Part shown: in pieces, positions 13,964-21,111 of the stretch | Layout of the letters: every line of letters begins with the position of its first letter | Numbering within the stretch: the first letter of the stretch is position 1 | DNA from: Deinococcus ruber | Lineage (GTDB): Bacteria > Deinococcota > Deinococci > Deinococcales > Deinococcaceae | NCBI RefSeq assembly: GCF_014648095.1 | Contig: NZ_BMQL01000004.1 | Span: 124,001-188,000, forward strand | Length of the DNA stretch: 64,000 bases | Reading direction: 5' to 3' | The notes under the pieces: model-generated | Databases searched by the model: none | What the model was told of the DNA's origin: nothing | Seen by the model: only the letters and a program-made list of their open reading frames with translations | Translations under genes and position numbers: made by a program

Positions 13964-14998
13964 TCACTTCCGAAGAACCTGCGTCACCCACAGATCGGTC
14001 AGCGCGGCGCTGCGGTTCAGCAGGCTGTCGGGCATCGGCGGCAGTTTCGGCTGCTGCGCGTACTTCCACACGCTCGACAGCGGCGTTCCTGGCACACTCG
14101 GATACACCCACATGCGGTCTGGGAAATCCTTCTGCACCGAGGCGCTCAGCATGAAATCCACGAATTTTTTCGCCAGGGCCGTCTGCTTGCTGCCCTTCAG
14201 AATGCCCACGCCTTCGAGTTGCAGAAAGGTGGTGCCGGGAATGAACAGATTGTCGGTCGGCGCGTCCTTCAGCTTGCCCGCGCTGTAAAACACCTCGGCG
14301 GCGGGGCTGCTGGCATAGCTGAGCACGATGGGAAATTTACCGCCGTAGAGCGTGAATTCCTGGTTGTACGCCTGTTCCCAGCCGCGTGTCACCTTCATGC
14401 CGCCTGTACGGGCGCTGCGCCACCAGTTCAGTGCGCCGTCCTGCCCGAGCGCCTGCACCGTCGCCAGATAGAACGCCGCGCCGGGGCTGGATGTGGCGGG
14501 CGATTCCACCACCAGCAGTTTCGCGTACTCGGGTGTGGCAAGCTGGGCCAGCGTGGTCGGCAGTGGCAGCCCGGTTTTCTGGAAGGCGGCCCGGTCGACG
14601 TTCAGCGAGACGTAGCCCGCGTCCACGGTGTTCAGCAATGTGCCGTCGCCCAGCCTGTAAGCGGCTGGAATTTTTGCGGCGGCGGGGCTGGTATACGCGC
14701 TCAGAATCCCGGCGGCCTGAGCGCGGGGCAGCAGCGAATTGTCGAGGCCATACACCACATCGGCAATCGGCGCGGCCCGCGTCAGAATCAGCTTGTTCAG
14801 CAGTTCGCCCGCGTCGCCGCCCTTTAGCAGTTGCACGTGTACGTGGTTGGCGGCTTCAAACCCCGCGATCAGCTTCTTGTCGAGGGCGAAACTGTCATGC
14901 GTGATGACTGTCAGCGTGGGCACTGCCTGGGCTGAAACGGTACAGGTCGAAACTGCGCCGAGTGCCAGTAATCCCAGAAGGGTAGAACGTCTTGACAT
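13964..14998 (-). CDS. thiB: thiamine ABC transporter, substrate-binding protein
   Basis: A 344-residue periplasmic binding protein with signal peptide ([16 protein letters not shown]) and typical ThiB features: [37 protein letters not shown] and [10 protein letters not shown]. It captures thiamine or its phosphates for ThiP and ThiQ. The ATG at 14998 is preceded by AAAGGGG, a good ribosome binding site, which lies in one arm of a small hairpin below a TPP riboswitch. High intracellular thiamine diphosphate should therefore shut down its translation. Confidence 0.92.
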   Translation of the reverse strand: MSRRSTLLGLLALGAVSTCTVSAQAVPTLTVITHDSFALDKKLIAGFEAANHVHVQLLKGGDAGELLNKLILTRAAPIADVVYGLDNSLLPRAQAAGILSAYTSPAAAKIPAAYRLGDGTLLNTVDAGYVSLNVDRAAFQKTGLPLPTTLAQLATPEYAKLLVVESPATSSPGAAFYLATVQALGQDGALNWWRSARTGGMKVTRGWEQAYNQEFTLYGGKFPIVLSYASSPAAEVFYSAGKLKDAPTDNLFIPGTTFLQLEGVGILKGSKQTALAKKFVDFMLSASVQKDFPDRMWVYPSVPGTPLSSVWKYAQQPKLPPMPDSLLNRSAALTDLWVTQVLRK

Positions 14999-15028
14999 AA
15001 AAAAATCCCCTTTGCGTCAACAAAAGGG
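14999..15028 (-). promoter_or_regulatory. riboswitch expression platform: hairpin covering the thiB ribosome binding site
   Basis: On the minus strand CCCTTT (15028-15023) can pair with AAAGGG (15013-15008), which is the thiB Shine-Dalgarno, and seven T residues (15005-14999) stand directly before the ATG. The fold could act by hiding the ribosome binding site or, less likely, as a terminator. No alternative pairing partner was worked out. Confidence 0.5.
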
Positions 15029-15065
15029 TGGAAACGCCCGTACAGAACGCTGTCTGTGCGGCGGC

Positions 15066-15144
15066 CACGCTCCCTCCGCCGGAATGACCCGGTTCAGGTT
15101 CCTGGGGTATGTTCTCAGCCCGCTTCTGGCAGGCACCCCCGGTG
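15066..15144 (-). ncRNA. TPP riboswitch (THI element)
   Basis: On the minus strand the sequence contains the conserved THI blocks in order: CACCGGGGGTGCC, GCTGAGAACATACCC, GGAACCTGAACCGGGTCATT and CCGGCGGAGGGAG. These form the pyrimidine- and pyrophosphate-sensing arms of the TPP aptamer. It precedes thiB by about 70 bases and is preceded by a -10 TACACT at 15160-15155. The genes it controls (thiB, thiP and perhaps thiQ, thiN) match the ligand. Confidence 0.93.
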
Positions 15145-15154
15145 ACGCAGCGGC

Positions 15155-15179
15155 AGTGTAGAGCATTTGCTGCGGTCAA
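15155..15179 (-). promoter_or_regulatory. promoter of the thiamine operon
   Basis: Minus-strand TACACT (-10) at 15160-15155, about ten bases before the riboswitch, with TTGACC at 15179-15174. The gap between the two is only 13 bases, so the -35 assignment is weak and the -10 stronger. Confidence 0.5.
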
Positions 15180-15207
15180 GGAAACCGCATATGGCTACAC
15201 TCTGTTC

Positions 15208-15657
15208 ATGTCCAGCTCTGCCGATCCCACCTTTCACCTCGTCAGTTGGCTGATTCTGCGCCGCTCCGACGGACGAATCCTGCTGGGTCGCCGCGCCGGA
15301 GTCAGTTACGGCGAGGGGTGCTGGGGGCTGCCGGGCGGTCATGTTCTTGACACCGAAACGCTGGCCCAGGCCGCCGCCCGCGAGACGCTGGAGGAAGTGG
15401 GCCTGACGGTGAATGCCGCCGATCTGACGCCGCTGGGCATGGTGCGCTACGTCGATGCGGGCGTGCGCGGAGCCGATTTTTTCTTTCTGGCCGAGCGCTG
15501 GGAAGGCGAGCCATACCCTGTCTCGGAGTGCAGCGAGGTGGGCTGGTTCGAGCCAGATCAGCTGCCGGCAGACGCGCTACCGTGGCTGGCAGACACGCTC
15601 AGGCGGCAGCTTTCGGGCGAGGAACCCTGGCTGAGCGAGTCGGTGGAGGGCATCTAG
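15208..15657 (+). CDS. Nudix hydrolase
   Basis: A 149-residue Nudix protein with an intact Nudix box ([20 protein letters not shown] followed by VGL), so it should be able to hydrolyse a nucleoside diphosphate linked to some group; the substrate cannot be read from sequence. The start at 15208 is six bases after TACACT (15196-15201), leaderless. It is divergent from the thiamine riboswitch operon with about 60 bases between. Deinococcus genomes are rich in Nudix genes. Confidence 0.88.
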   Translation: MSSSADPTFHLVSWLILRRSDGRILLGRRAGVSYGEGCWGLPGGHVLDTETLAQAAARETLEEVGLTVNAADLTPLGMVRYVDAGVRGADFFFLAERWEGEPYPVSECSEVGWFEPDQLPADALPWLADTLRRQLSGEEPWLSESVEGI

Positions 15658-15660
15658 CGT

Positions 15661-15825
15661 GTGGCGTGTGGATCGTGGCTTGTGGGTACGGCCCGGATTA
15701 TCGGGAGTGGGAAGTAAGAAGTAGGGAGTGGGAACAGCGGCCCGGACGTGCTGCGGATCTTTGTTTTCTTACCCGCTCTCTCCGTGCTGCCAGACCTTTT
15801 CTACAAGCCACAGGCCACACACCAC
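15661..15825. repeat. long intergenic inverted repeat with 23-bp arms
   Basis: The 23-base arms 15661-15683 and 15803-15825 match at 19 of 23 positions as inverted repeats, with GTGGCTTGT/ACAAGCCAC perfect. Inside, GGGAGTGGGAAGTAAGAAGT and GGGAGTGGGAACAGC occur at 15703-15737. It fills the gap between two convergent genes and is the longest member of the local repeat family. Confidence 0.65.
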
Positions 15826-15830
15826 ATGCC

Positions 15831-16427
15831 CTACAGCGGCTCGCTCAGTCGGTCCAGCTCTGCGCCGATGGCAGCCGTCAGTTCCTTCACGCTGCCCTTC
15901 GGCTCGATGGGCGGCCCGAAGCGCACCACCCAGGTGCGGCCTTTCAGGTGCAAGCCGACCGGCGTGACCGGGGCTTTGCCCTTCAGCGCCAGCAGTGCCG
16001 TGCCGCCCTGAAGCTCCTGTCCGCCGCGTGTGCCCTCTGGAAAAATGCCCAGCGTGCCGCCCGCCTGCAAGAGTCGCAGAGCGCTGCGGATAGCCCCCAG
16101 ATCGTTGCTTTCACGGTCGACCGGAAAGCTGCCCCCTCCGCTGATGATGCTGCCGATCACGCCTCTGAACAGCTCTTTCTTGGCCATGAACTGGATGTAT
16201 CGGCCTCTGGGAAGCGACTGGGCGATCAGAAACGGATCGAGCGACGATACGTGGTTGCCCGCGATGATCAGCTTGCCCGTAGGCGGAATCAGCTCGCGTC
16301 CGTGAACCTGGGCGTGCTGACCGCGCAGCAGGAAAGGCAGCCGGGTGGCCTGCACCACCAGGTGATACATGAATGGAATGACCTTCGGGCCGGTGTCGGC
16401 AGGTCTGGTCGGGCTGGGCTTGCTCAT
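15831..16427 (-). CDS. plsC: 1-acyl-sn-glycerol-3-phosphate acyltransferase
   Basis: A 198-residue PlsC-family acyltransferase. The catalytic motif is NHVSSLDP (His-x4-Asp) and the glycerol-phosphate site is FPEGTRGG. It would transfer a second acyl group to lysophosphatidic acid at the membrane. The length suits the short soluble-domain PlsC type, with only a weak hydrophobic N-terminal part. It stands alone, convergent to the Nudix gene. Specificity for the glycerolipid is inferred from the family. Confidence 0.87.
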   Translation of the reverse strand: MSKPSPTRPADTGPKVIPFMYHLVVQATRLPFLLRGQHAQVHGRELIPPTGKLIIAGNHVSSLDPFLIAQSLPRGRYIQFMAKKELFRGVIGSIISGGGSFPVDRESNDLGAIRSALRLLQAGGTLGIFPEGTRGGQELQGGTALLALKGKAPVTPVGLHLKGRTWVVRFGPPIEPKGSVKELTAAIGAELDRLSEPL

Positions 16428-16547
16428 GGCGTCAGGATAGCGGGCGGGGGCGTGCTGTGCCGAGCGCTCAAATAGTTGTCAGAAGAATGGCCTGCTTCTG
16501 TTCCATTCTTCTGACTCGGCAGAGCGCTTGAATTTGGCCGACTGTCT

Positions 16548-16874
16548 TTAGGCCTGGCTTTTCAGCAGTTTGCGAACGGCGAAGCGGATGCGGCCCAGGT
16601 TCGCCACGTCGTCGAAAGCGGTCATAAGGGTCTGGTCGCCGTAAGGCGTCAGCAGCACCGGGCCGCCTTCCAGATCGATCAGCAGGTCTTGCAGTTCGCC
16701 GCCCAGCGCCCCGATCAGGCTGGCTGCCACCGCTCTGCCCGCCTGGGCGATGCCGGGGTCGGGGTTGTCGCCTGCCTGTTCCAGCATCGCTCCCTGTGCG
16801 CTCAGCAGGGCCGCGTGACGCACGCCGCGAACGTCCATCAGTGGGGCGAGCATCGGAAGTGGTTCTGTCATCAC
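16548..16874 (-). CDS. Roadblock/LC7-domain protein, third of three
   Basis: A 108-residue protein with the Roadblock/LC7 alpha-beta pattern (VRGVRHAALLSAQGAMLEQA, LLIDLEGGPVLLTPYGDQ). Such proteins dimerise and often regulate small Ras-like GTPases, as MglB does with MglA. The start is a GTG at 16874 that overlaps the upstream stop by four bases, or ATG at 16871. It ends a three-gene operon of related proteins. No GTPase gene lies nearby. The partner is unknown. Confidence 0.75.
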   Translation of the reverse strand: MMTEPLPMLAPLMDVRGVRHAALLSAQGAMLEQAGDNPDPGIAQAGRAVAASLIGALGGELQDLLIDLEGGPVLLTPYGDQTLMTAFDDVANLGRIRFAVRKLLKSQA

Positions 16875-17242
16875 AGACCGTCCTGAGTGGGCAGCAGTTC
16901 AGCCGTGGGCAGGCCCTGGCCCGGCTTGCTGAGACTCAGGGCCACACGTGCCAGCGTCTGCTGAGCCGAGCGCGTGTCGATGCCGCGTTGCAGCACGGCT
17001 CCCAGCGCGAACCCTCCGGTGAAGACCGCCACGACGTCGGCCAGGTCGCTGGTGAAGGCCAGCCGTGTCACCTGTCCCACGCCCAGCCGTCGCCCGACCC
17101 GCTCGCCGCTGAGTTGCAGCGCAGCCAGTTCGGCGGCCAGGGCCTCGCCCAGTTCGCCCTGCATCTCCAGCGGCAGGCCGTCCTGACCGACCAGGGCACA
17201 CGACTGCACGCCTGTCAGGGTGCTGAGTAGATCGAGCCTCAT
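16871..17242 (-). CDS. Roadblock/LC7-like protein, second of three
   Basis: A 123-residue protein with the same beta-strand opening (LTGVQSCALVGQDGLPLEM) and a central acidic helix, a diverged Roadblock fold. Its ATG at 17242 overlaps the stop of the first gene by four bases (ATGA). Translational coupling and shared fold suggest that the three make a hetero-oligomer. Function unknown. Confidence 0.7.
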   Translation of the reverse strand: MRLDLLSTLTGVQSCALVGQDGLPLEMQGELGEALAAELAALQLSGERVGRRLGVGQVTRLAFTSDLADVVAVFTGGFALGAVLQRGIDTRSAQQTLARVALSLSKPGQGLPTAELLPTQDGL

Positions 17243-17589
17243 AATTCAGCCTCCAATCGGTGCGCGGCGTCACGTCCGTACAGCCGCGCCTGCCCCAGGT
17301 TGCTGCGGCCTGCCAGCGCCAGCAACAGGAAAAACTGGTCGCCAATCGGATGCAAAAAGACGCTGATGCGCTCAGCGCGAACGAACACTTCACGGGGAGC
17401 GCCGCCGGAAAGAGTCTGGGTGTAGACCTGAGACGTCGAGCGGAGCATACCGGCGTGCTCTGCTGCCAGCAGACTCAGATCTATGTCGGTGGCCGAGTAG
17501 CTCTCCACCAGCAGACCGTCCAGCCCGCTGATAGCCGCAGCCCAGGCCCCGTCTACGTCGCCAACAAGTTGCTTGAGGATTGAAAGCAT
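17239..17589 (-). CDS. Roadblock/LC7-domain protein, first of three
   Basis: A 116-residue Roadblock/LC7 protein (WAAAISGLDGLLVESYSA, VFLHPIGDQFFLLLAL). It heads the operon. The ATG at 17589 follows TACTAT by six bases on the minus strand, so its mRNA should be leaderless. Length and pattern resemble bacterial MglB-type regulators of GTPases. Confidence 0.78.
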   Translation of the reverse strand: MLSILKQLVGDVDGAWAAAISGLDGLLVESYSATDIDLSLLAAEHAGMLRSTSQVYTQTLSGGAPREVFVRAERISVFLHPIGDQFFLLLALAGRSNLGQARLYGRDAAHRLEAEL

Positions 17590-17638
17590 TAGTTTATAGT
17601 ATGGCTGTTTTGAGAACTCGGTGAGCGTGGAAAAGTCA

Positions 17639-17667
17639 CACGCCCTCCCGGTGGCGGGGAGAGCGTG
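17639..17667 (-). terminator. probable recR terminator
   Basis: CACGCCCTCCC (17639-17649) pairs with GGGGAGAGCGTG (17656-17667) around a six-base loop; on the minus strand it is followed by TGACTTTTCC. It lies about 60 bases after the recR stop. Confidence 0.5.
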
Positions 17668-17729
17668 CGCTGAAATGGGGGGGGTAAGCTGCCCAGGCAG
17701 CGCGGGTTCCGCTCGTGGCCGAACGAGGT

Positions 17730-18362
17730 TCAGGCGGGGGGCACGTCCGAATCGGCGGTATGCGTGCCCTGTGTCAGGGTCTGGCGGCCCGACAGTGCCC
17801 GGCCCAGCGTCACCTCGTCGGCGTATTCCAGCGCTCCGCCCACCGGCAGACCGTAGGCAATGCGCGACACCTTGGCTCCCAGCGGCTCCAGCAGGCGTTG
17901 CAGATACAGGGCCGTCGCCTCGCCCTCGACGGTGGTGCCGGTCGCCAGAATGATTTCCTGGGCCGCCCGCAGCCGGGGCAGCAGCGCCTTGATGTACAGC
18001 TTGTCTGGCCCGACGCCGTTCATCGGTGAAATGACGCCGTGCAGCACGTGGTACAGCCCGGTGTACTCACCGCTGCGCTCGATGGCGATCACGTCGCCCG
18101 GTTCCTCGACCACGCAGATGATGGCCTGATCGCGGCTGGGATCGCTGCACACGTCGCACATCTCGGCGTCGGTGATGTTGAAGCAGATGGGGCAGGTGTG
18201 CAGGTCGCGTTTGGCTTCCAGCAGCGCCGACGACAGCCGCTCGATGTCTTCACGCGGCTGCTCGAACAGATGAAAGGCGAGCCGTTGAGCGCTCTTGGGG
18301 CCGATGCCCGGCAGCCGCGACAGTTCGCGGATCAGGGCGACCAGACTGGGTGGGTATTTCAT
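17730..18362 (-). CDS. recR: recombination mediator RecR
   Basis: A 210-residue RecR: N-terminal helix-hairpin-helix (LPGIGPKSAQRLAF), zinc finger with Cys57, Cys60, Cys69 and Cys72, TOPRIM domain (AIICVVEEPGDVIAIE) and the C-terminal Walker-B-like segment VSRIAYGLPVGGALEYAD. With RecF and RecO it loads RecA on SSB-coated gaps, a pathway especially important in Deinococcus, which lacks RecBC. It follows ybaB by 49 bases, the common bacterial order. Confidence 0.96.
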   Translation of the reverse strand: MKYPPSLVALIRELSRLPGIGPKSAQRLAFHLFEQPREDIERLSSALLEAKRDLHTCPICFNITDAEMCDVCSDPSRDQAIICVVEEPGDVIAIERSGEYTGLYHVLHGVISPMNGVGPDKLYIKALLPRLRAAQEIILATGTTVEGEATALYLQRLLEPLGAKVSRIAYGLPVGGALEYADEVTLGRALSGRQTLTQGTHTADSDVPPA

Positions 18363-18411
18363 CGCGCTTCCGTATCAAGCTGGCTGGCGAGAACAGAGGA
18401 GGGAAGTCGGC

Positions 18412-18708
18412 TCAGAACATGCCTCCTGGCAGTCCCAGCGACTGCGTGGCCTGACGCTGAAGATCGTCGGCCTTGCCCTCGGCGTCTTTCAGGGCCACCA
18501 TCAGCAGGTCTTCCAGTGCCTCGGCGTCGCTGCCGTCCAGCGCTTCGGGTTTGATGCTGAGCGACTGAATCTTGCCGTGCCCGTTCAGGACGACTGTCAC
18601 CAGACCGCTGGCGCTGCCCTCGACCGTCTGCGCGGCGAGCTGATCCTGAATCTTGCCAGCGGCGGCCTGCGCCTGCTGCATCTGCTTCATCAATTTCTTC
18701 ATGTCCAT
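18412..18708 (-). CDS. ybaB: YbaB/EbfC nucleoid-associated protein
   Basis: A 98-residue YbaB/EbfC protein (MKKLMKQMQQAQAAAGKIQD, GLVTVVLNGHGKIQSLSI). These dimers bind DNA with little sequence preference. TAGAAT stands about nine bases before the ATG at 18708; a second in-frame ATG follows at 18702. Upstream of recR as in many bacteria. Confidence 0.92.
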   Translation of the reverse strand: MDMKKLMKQMQQAQAAAGKIQDQLAAQTVEGSASGLVTVVLNGHGKIQSLSIKPEALDGSDAEALEDLLMVALKDAEGKADDLQRQATQSLGLPGGMF

Positions 18709-18773
18709 GCTGACGCCATTCTAGCGGGCTGCGCCTCACGAGAAGGAAAGCGAATCAGCAGAGGCAGCGCTCC

Positions 18774-19040
18774 TTAGCGCGGCGAATAGTACCTGTGGAT
18801 GTACTGAACCAGTTCCCAGACGGCGTTCAGCGTCGCCTTGTCGTCGCTCCAGTAAAACTGGGTGACATACGCGGTATCGCCCTCGATCCTGACTCCGGCG
18901 CGTTCCTGAAATTCGGCCAGCGTCCAGCCCCATGCGGCGTGCTGCTCGATCAGGCCGCGCAGTTCCTCCAGCGTGCCGATGCCCTGGCTGCCGGTCACGG
19001 TGCGCGTCTGAGCGTACTGGTTGAATTCTTCGAGGCTCAC
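18774..19040 (-). CDS. hypothetical protein, coupled to the NrtR-like regulator
   Basis: An 88-residue acidic, soluble protein (MSLEEFNQYAQTRTVTG) with no family I recognise. Its ATG overlaps the stop of the Nudix-type regulator by four bases, so it is made from the same message. Codon use is like the neighbours. Confidence 0.7.
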   Translation of the reverse strand: MSLEEFNQYAQTRTVTGSQGIGTLEELRGLIEQHAAWGWTLAEFQERAGVRIEGDTAYVTQFYWSDDKATLNAVWELVQYIHRYYSPR

Positions 19041-19717
19041 AGCGATCCGGGCATTCGGACGCGGCTGGCCTTGCGGTACAGCTGCGCGGGCCTGCCCACA
19101 CCGCTGCGGCGCTCGCCGGAGGTGGTCAGGATGCCCTGGCTCAGCAGCCGTTTACGGAAATTGCGCTTGTCCAGTCGCTTGTTCAGCACCGCTTCGTACA
19201 CGCCCTGAAGTTCGGGCAGCGTGAAGGTTTCGGGCAGGAATTCCAGCGCCAGCAGGGCATATTCCAGCCGCACCTGAAGGCGTTCCAGAGCCGAGCTGAG
19301 AATCTGGTGGTGGTCGAAGGCCAGGGGCGGCGGCGAATGCGCGGCAAACCAGCCTGCTCCCAGCGCGGTTCCGCCTCCGCTGACCTTGACGGTGCCGTGG
19401 GGCAGCACTGCCATATGCGCCACACTCACCACCCGCCCGCGTGGATCGCGCTGCACCGCGCCGAAGGTATAGAACTGTTCCAGCAGTCGGGGTTCCAGTT
19501 CCACGCTCGTCTTGACGCGCAGTTCGCGCAGCGCCGCCTCGTGCAGTTCCTCGTTCAGATGGACGAAGCCGCCCGGCAGCGCCCAGGTACGGGCATGCGG
19601 CAGCGAGCCGCGTTCCACCAGCAGCACCTGCAATTCTCCGGCATGCATGGCAAACGCCACCACGTCCACCGCCAGCCCCGCCGGAGTAGCCTGGGGCGGC
19701 AGAATTAGTGTACTCAT
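19037..19717 (-). CDS. NrtR-like transcriptional regulator (Nudix-wHTH)
   Basis: A 226-residue protein: an N-terminal Nudix domain (VDVVAFAMHAGELQVLLVER, ALPGGFV) and a C-terminal winged helix (ETFTLPELQGVYEAVL, LDKRNFRKRLL). The Nudix box reads RELRVKTSV, so the two catalytic glutamates of REUxEE are replaced by Val and Lys; the domain is then a ligand sensor, as in NrtR repressors that respond to ADP-ribose and control NAD genes. ATG at 19717 is used rather than the GTG at 19720. A palindrome overlapping this start suggests autoregulation. The target pathway is inferred; no NAD gene is adjacent. Confidence 0.83.
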   Translation of the reverse strand: MSTLILPPQATPAGLAVDVVAFAMHAGELQVLLVERGSLPHARTWALPGGFVHLNEELHEAALRELRVKTSVELEPRLLEQFYTFGAVQRDPRGRVVSVAHMAVLPHGTVKVSGGGTALGAGWFAAHSPPPLAFDHHQILSSALERLQVRLEYALLALEFLPETFTLPELQGVYEAVLNKRLDKRNFRKRLLSQGILTTSGERRSGVGRPAQLYRKASRVRMPGSL

Positions 19718-19726
19718 CACACCTAA
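19705..19726. promoter_or_regulatory. candidate NrtR operator over the regulator's start codon
   Basis: TTAGTGT (19705-19711), seven bases, then ACACCTAA (19719-19726): inverted arms TTAGTGT/ACAC(C)TAA with one extra base. This is close to the TTAGTGT-ACACTAA type reported for NrtR family sites. It spans the start codon and abuts the -10 TACAGT (minus strand, 19731-19726), well placed for self-repression. Confidence 0.5.
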
Positions 19727-19879
19727 CTGTAGAGGCGGGCGGGCAGAGCGTCAACCGCTTGTGCCTCAGCGCGGTTTGCGCTCCGCTTTGTCGACAGCGG
19801 GGTGGGTTTCTGGTCGGGTGTTTCTGCTGGTATTTGGTGTGCGGGCCAGACGGCTCGTCGCTTGAGGCACGATAGGAGC

Positions 19880-20488
19880 ATGACGACTGCTTCTCTGGAA
19901 GACTGGCTGCGCCCGGTGACACTCACGGGCCGCTTCGTGCGGCTGGAAGCGCTGAGTACGTCTCACGCTGCCGACCTGTTTCGCCATGCCGACGCTGCCA
20001 CCACCGCCCTGCTGGCACGCGGCGGCCCCACCGAACACAGTCTGGACGGCTGGGCCGACTACATCGGGCGGCTGAACGCGGTGCCGAATCGTCTGAACTG
20101 GGCGGTCGTCATGCTGGACAGCGGCGTGGCAGCCGGGCGTATTTCCTTCAGCACGGTGCAGCACGCCGACGGCTGGATCGAGATCGGCACCATGTTGACG
20201 CCGCCTTTCTGGGGCACGGCGGCCAACAAGGAAGCCAAACTGCTGCTGCTGGAGCGGGCTTTCGAGGTGCTGGGTGCGGGCCGGGTTCACTTCCGCGTGG
20301 ATGCCCGCAATGAGCGCAGCCGCGCGGCGATGCTGCGGCTGGGGGCCGTGCAGGAAGGCATTCTGCGAAGCTATCAGCGGCGTCCGGACGGCAGCACCCG
20401 CGACAGCGTGATGTATTCGGTGCTGCCGCAGGAGTGGCCCGCCGTGAAAGCAGGCTTGCAGGCGCGGCTGGAGCAGAAGTCCGGCTGA
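19880..20488 (+). CDS. GNAT-family N-acetyltransferase (RimJ/RimL type)
   Basis: A 202-residue acetyltransferase beginning with the LTGRFVRLEALSTSHAADLF strand-helix of RimJ/RimL-like enzymes, with FWGTAANKEAKLLLLERAFE (acetyl-CoA region) and FRVDARNERSRAAMLRLGAV (C-terminal motif). The acceptor may be a protein N terminus or a small amine; not decidable. It is divergent from the NrtR-like gene. Confidence 0.85.
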   Translation: MTTASLEDWLRPVTLTGRFVRLEALSTSHAADLFRHADAATTALLARGGPTEHSLDGWADYIGRLNAVPNRLNWAVVMLDSGVAAGRISFSTVQHADGWIEIGTMLTPPFWGTAANKEAKLLLLERAFEVLGAGRVHFRVDARNERSRAAMLRLGAVQEGILRSYQRRPDGSTRDSVMYSVLPQEWPAVKAGLQARLEQKSG

Positions 20489-20575
20489 CAGAGCTTCCGG
20501 ACGACGCCTTCTCATCAGCCGCCTTCTCATCGAAGCGCTCTGCTCTCGTCAGGGCTGGAATGCTACGCTCACAGC

Positions 20576-21049
20576 ATGGTCGTACGAGCGCTTTATCGGT
20601 GGATAGGGACGGCGGCGATGTACACAGCACTGATGGCGAGCAGCGCCGTGGCTCTGACGGTGCCGATGGCCGACTGGACCAGTGAAAGCGGCGACAGCAG
20701 CACCTGGACGGACAGCGCCGAAGCCTGCGTGCTGCACGAGGAAACGCTGCCCCAGAACTTTCCGGCTCTGACCGATTCGGCGGCGGCTACCAGCCTGGCG
20801 GTCAAGATGCAGCAGGCGCTGCTTGCTCAGAAACTTCAGGACGTGGTGACGCAGCCGCTCAACCGGGGCGGTACCTACGCGGTCTTGGCGGCCTACGGCT
20901 TTACCCAGAGCGGCGTGCAGTACCGCGCCGTGCAGCTGTTTGTGTCGGATGCGGGCAAGCTGCGAACCGTGACCGGAAGCTATTCGGAAGGCGAGGCCAG
21001 CCCGTGTGTGCTGGAGCTGCACGACTTTCTGCGGAACACGGCCAACTGA
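20576..21049 (+). CDS. hypothetical secreted protein
   Basis: A 157-residue protein with an N-terminal signal-like segment (YRWIGTAAMYTALMASSAVA) and two cysteines (about positions 51 and 144) that could form a disulfide. TACGCT stands six bases before the ATG, so it has its own leaderless promoter. The small downstream foldase gene starts 62 bases after its stop. No family recognised. Confidence 0.7.
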   Translation: MVVRALYRWIGTAAMYTALMASSAVALTVPMADWTSESGDSSTWTDSAEACVLHEETLPQNFPALTDSAAATSLAVKMQQALLAQKLQDVVTQPLNRGGTYAVLAAYGFTQSGVQYRAVQLFVSDAGKLRTVTGSYSEGEASPCVLELHDFLRNTAN

Positions 21050-21111
21050 ACGCCCTGCCGTCTGGAGCAAAGCCTGAACTCCCTCATGAGCAGGTAGGGT
21101 ACAGTAAGCGG

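Noticed and set aside
14985..15000. CTTGACATAA at the thiB start resembles half of the Deinococcus radiation/desiccation response motif
   Set aside because: Only one half (TTGACATAA) matches; the other half does not, and it lies inside the coding start of thiB.
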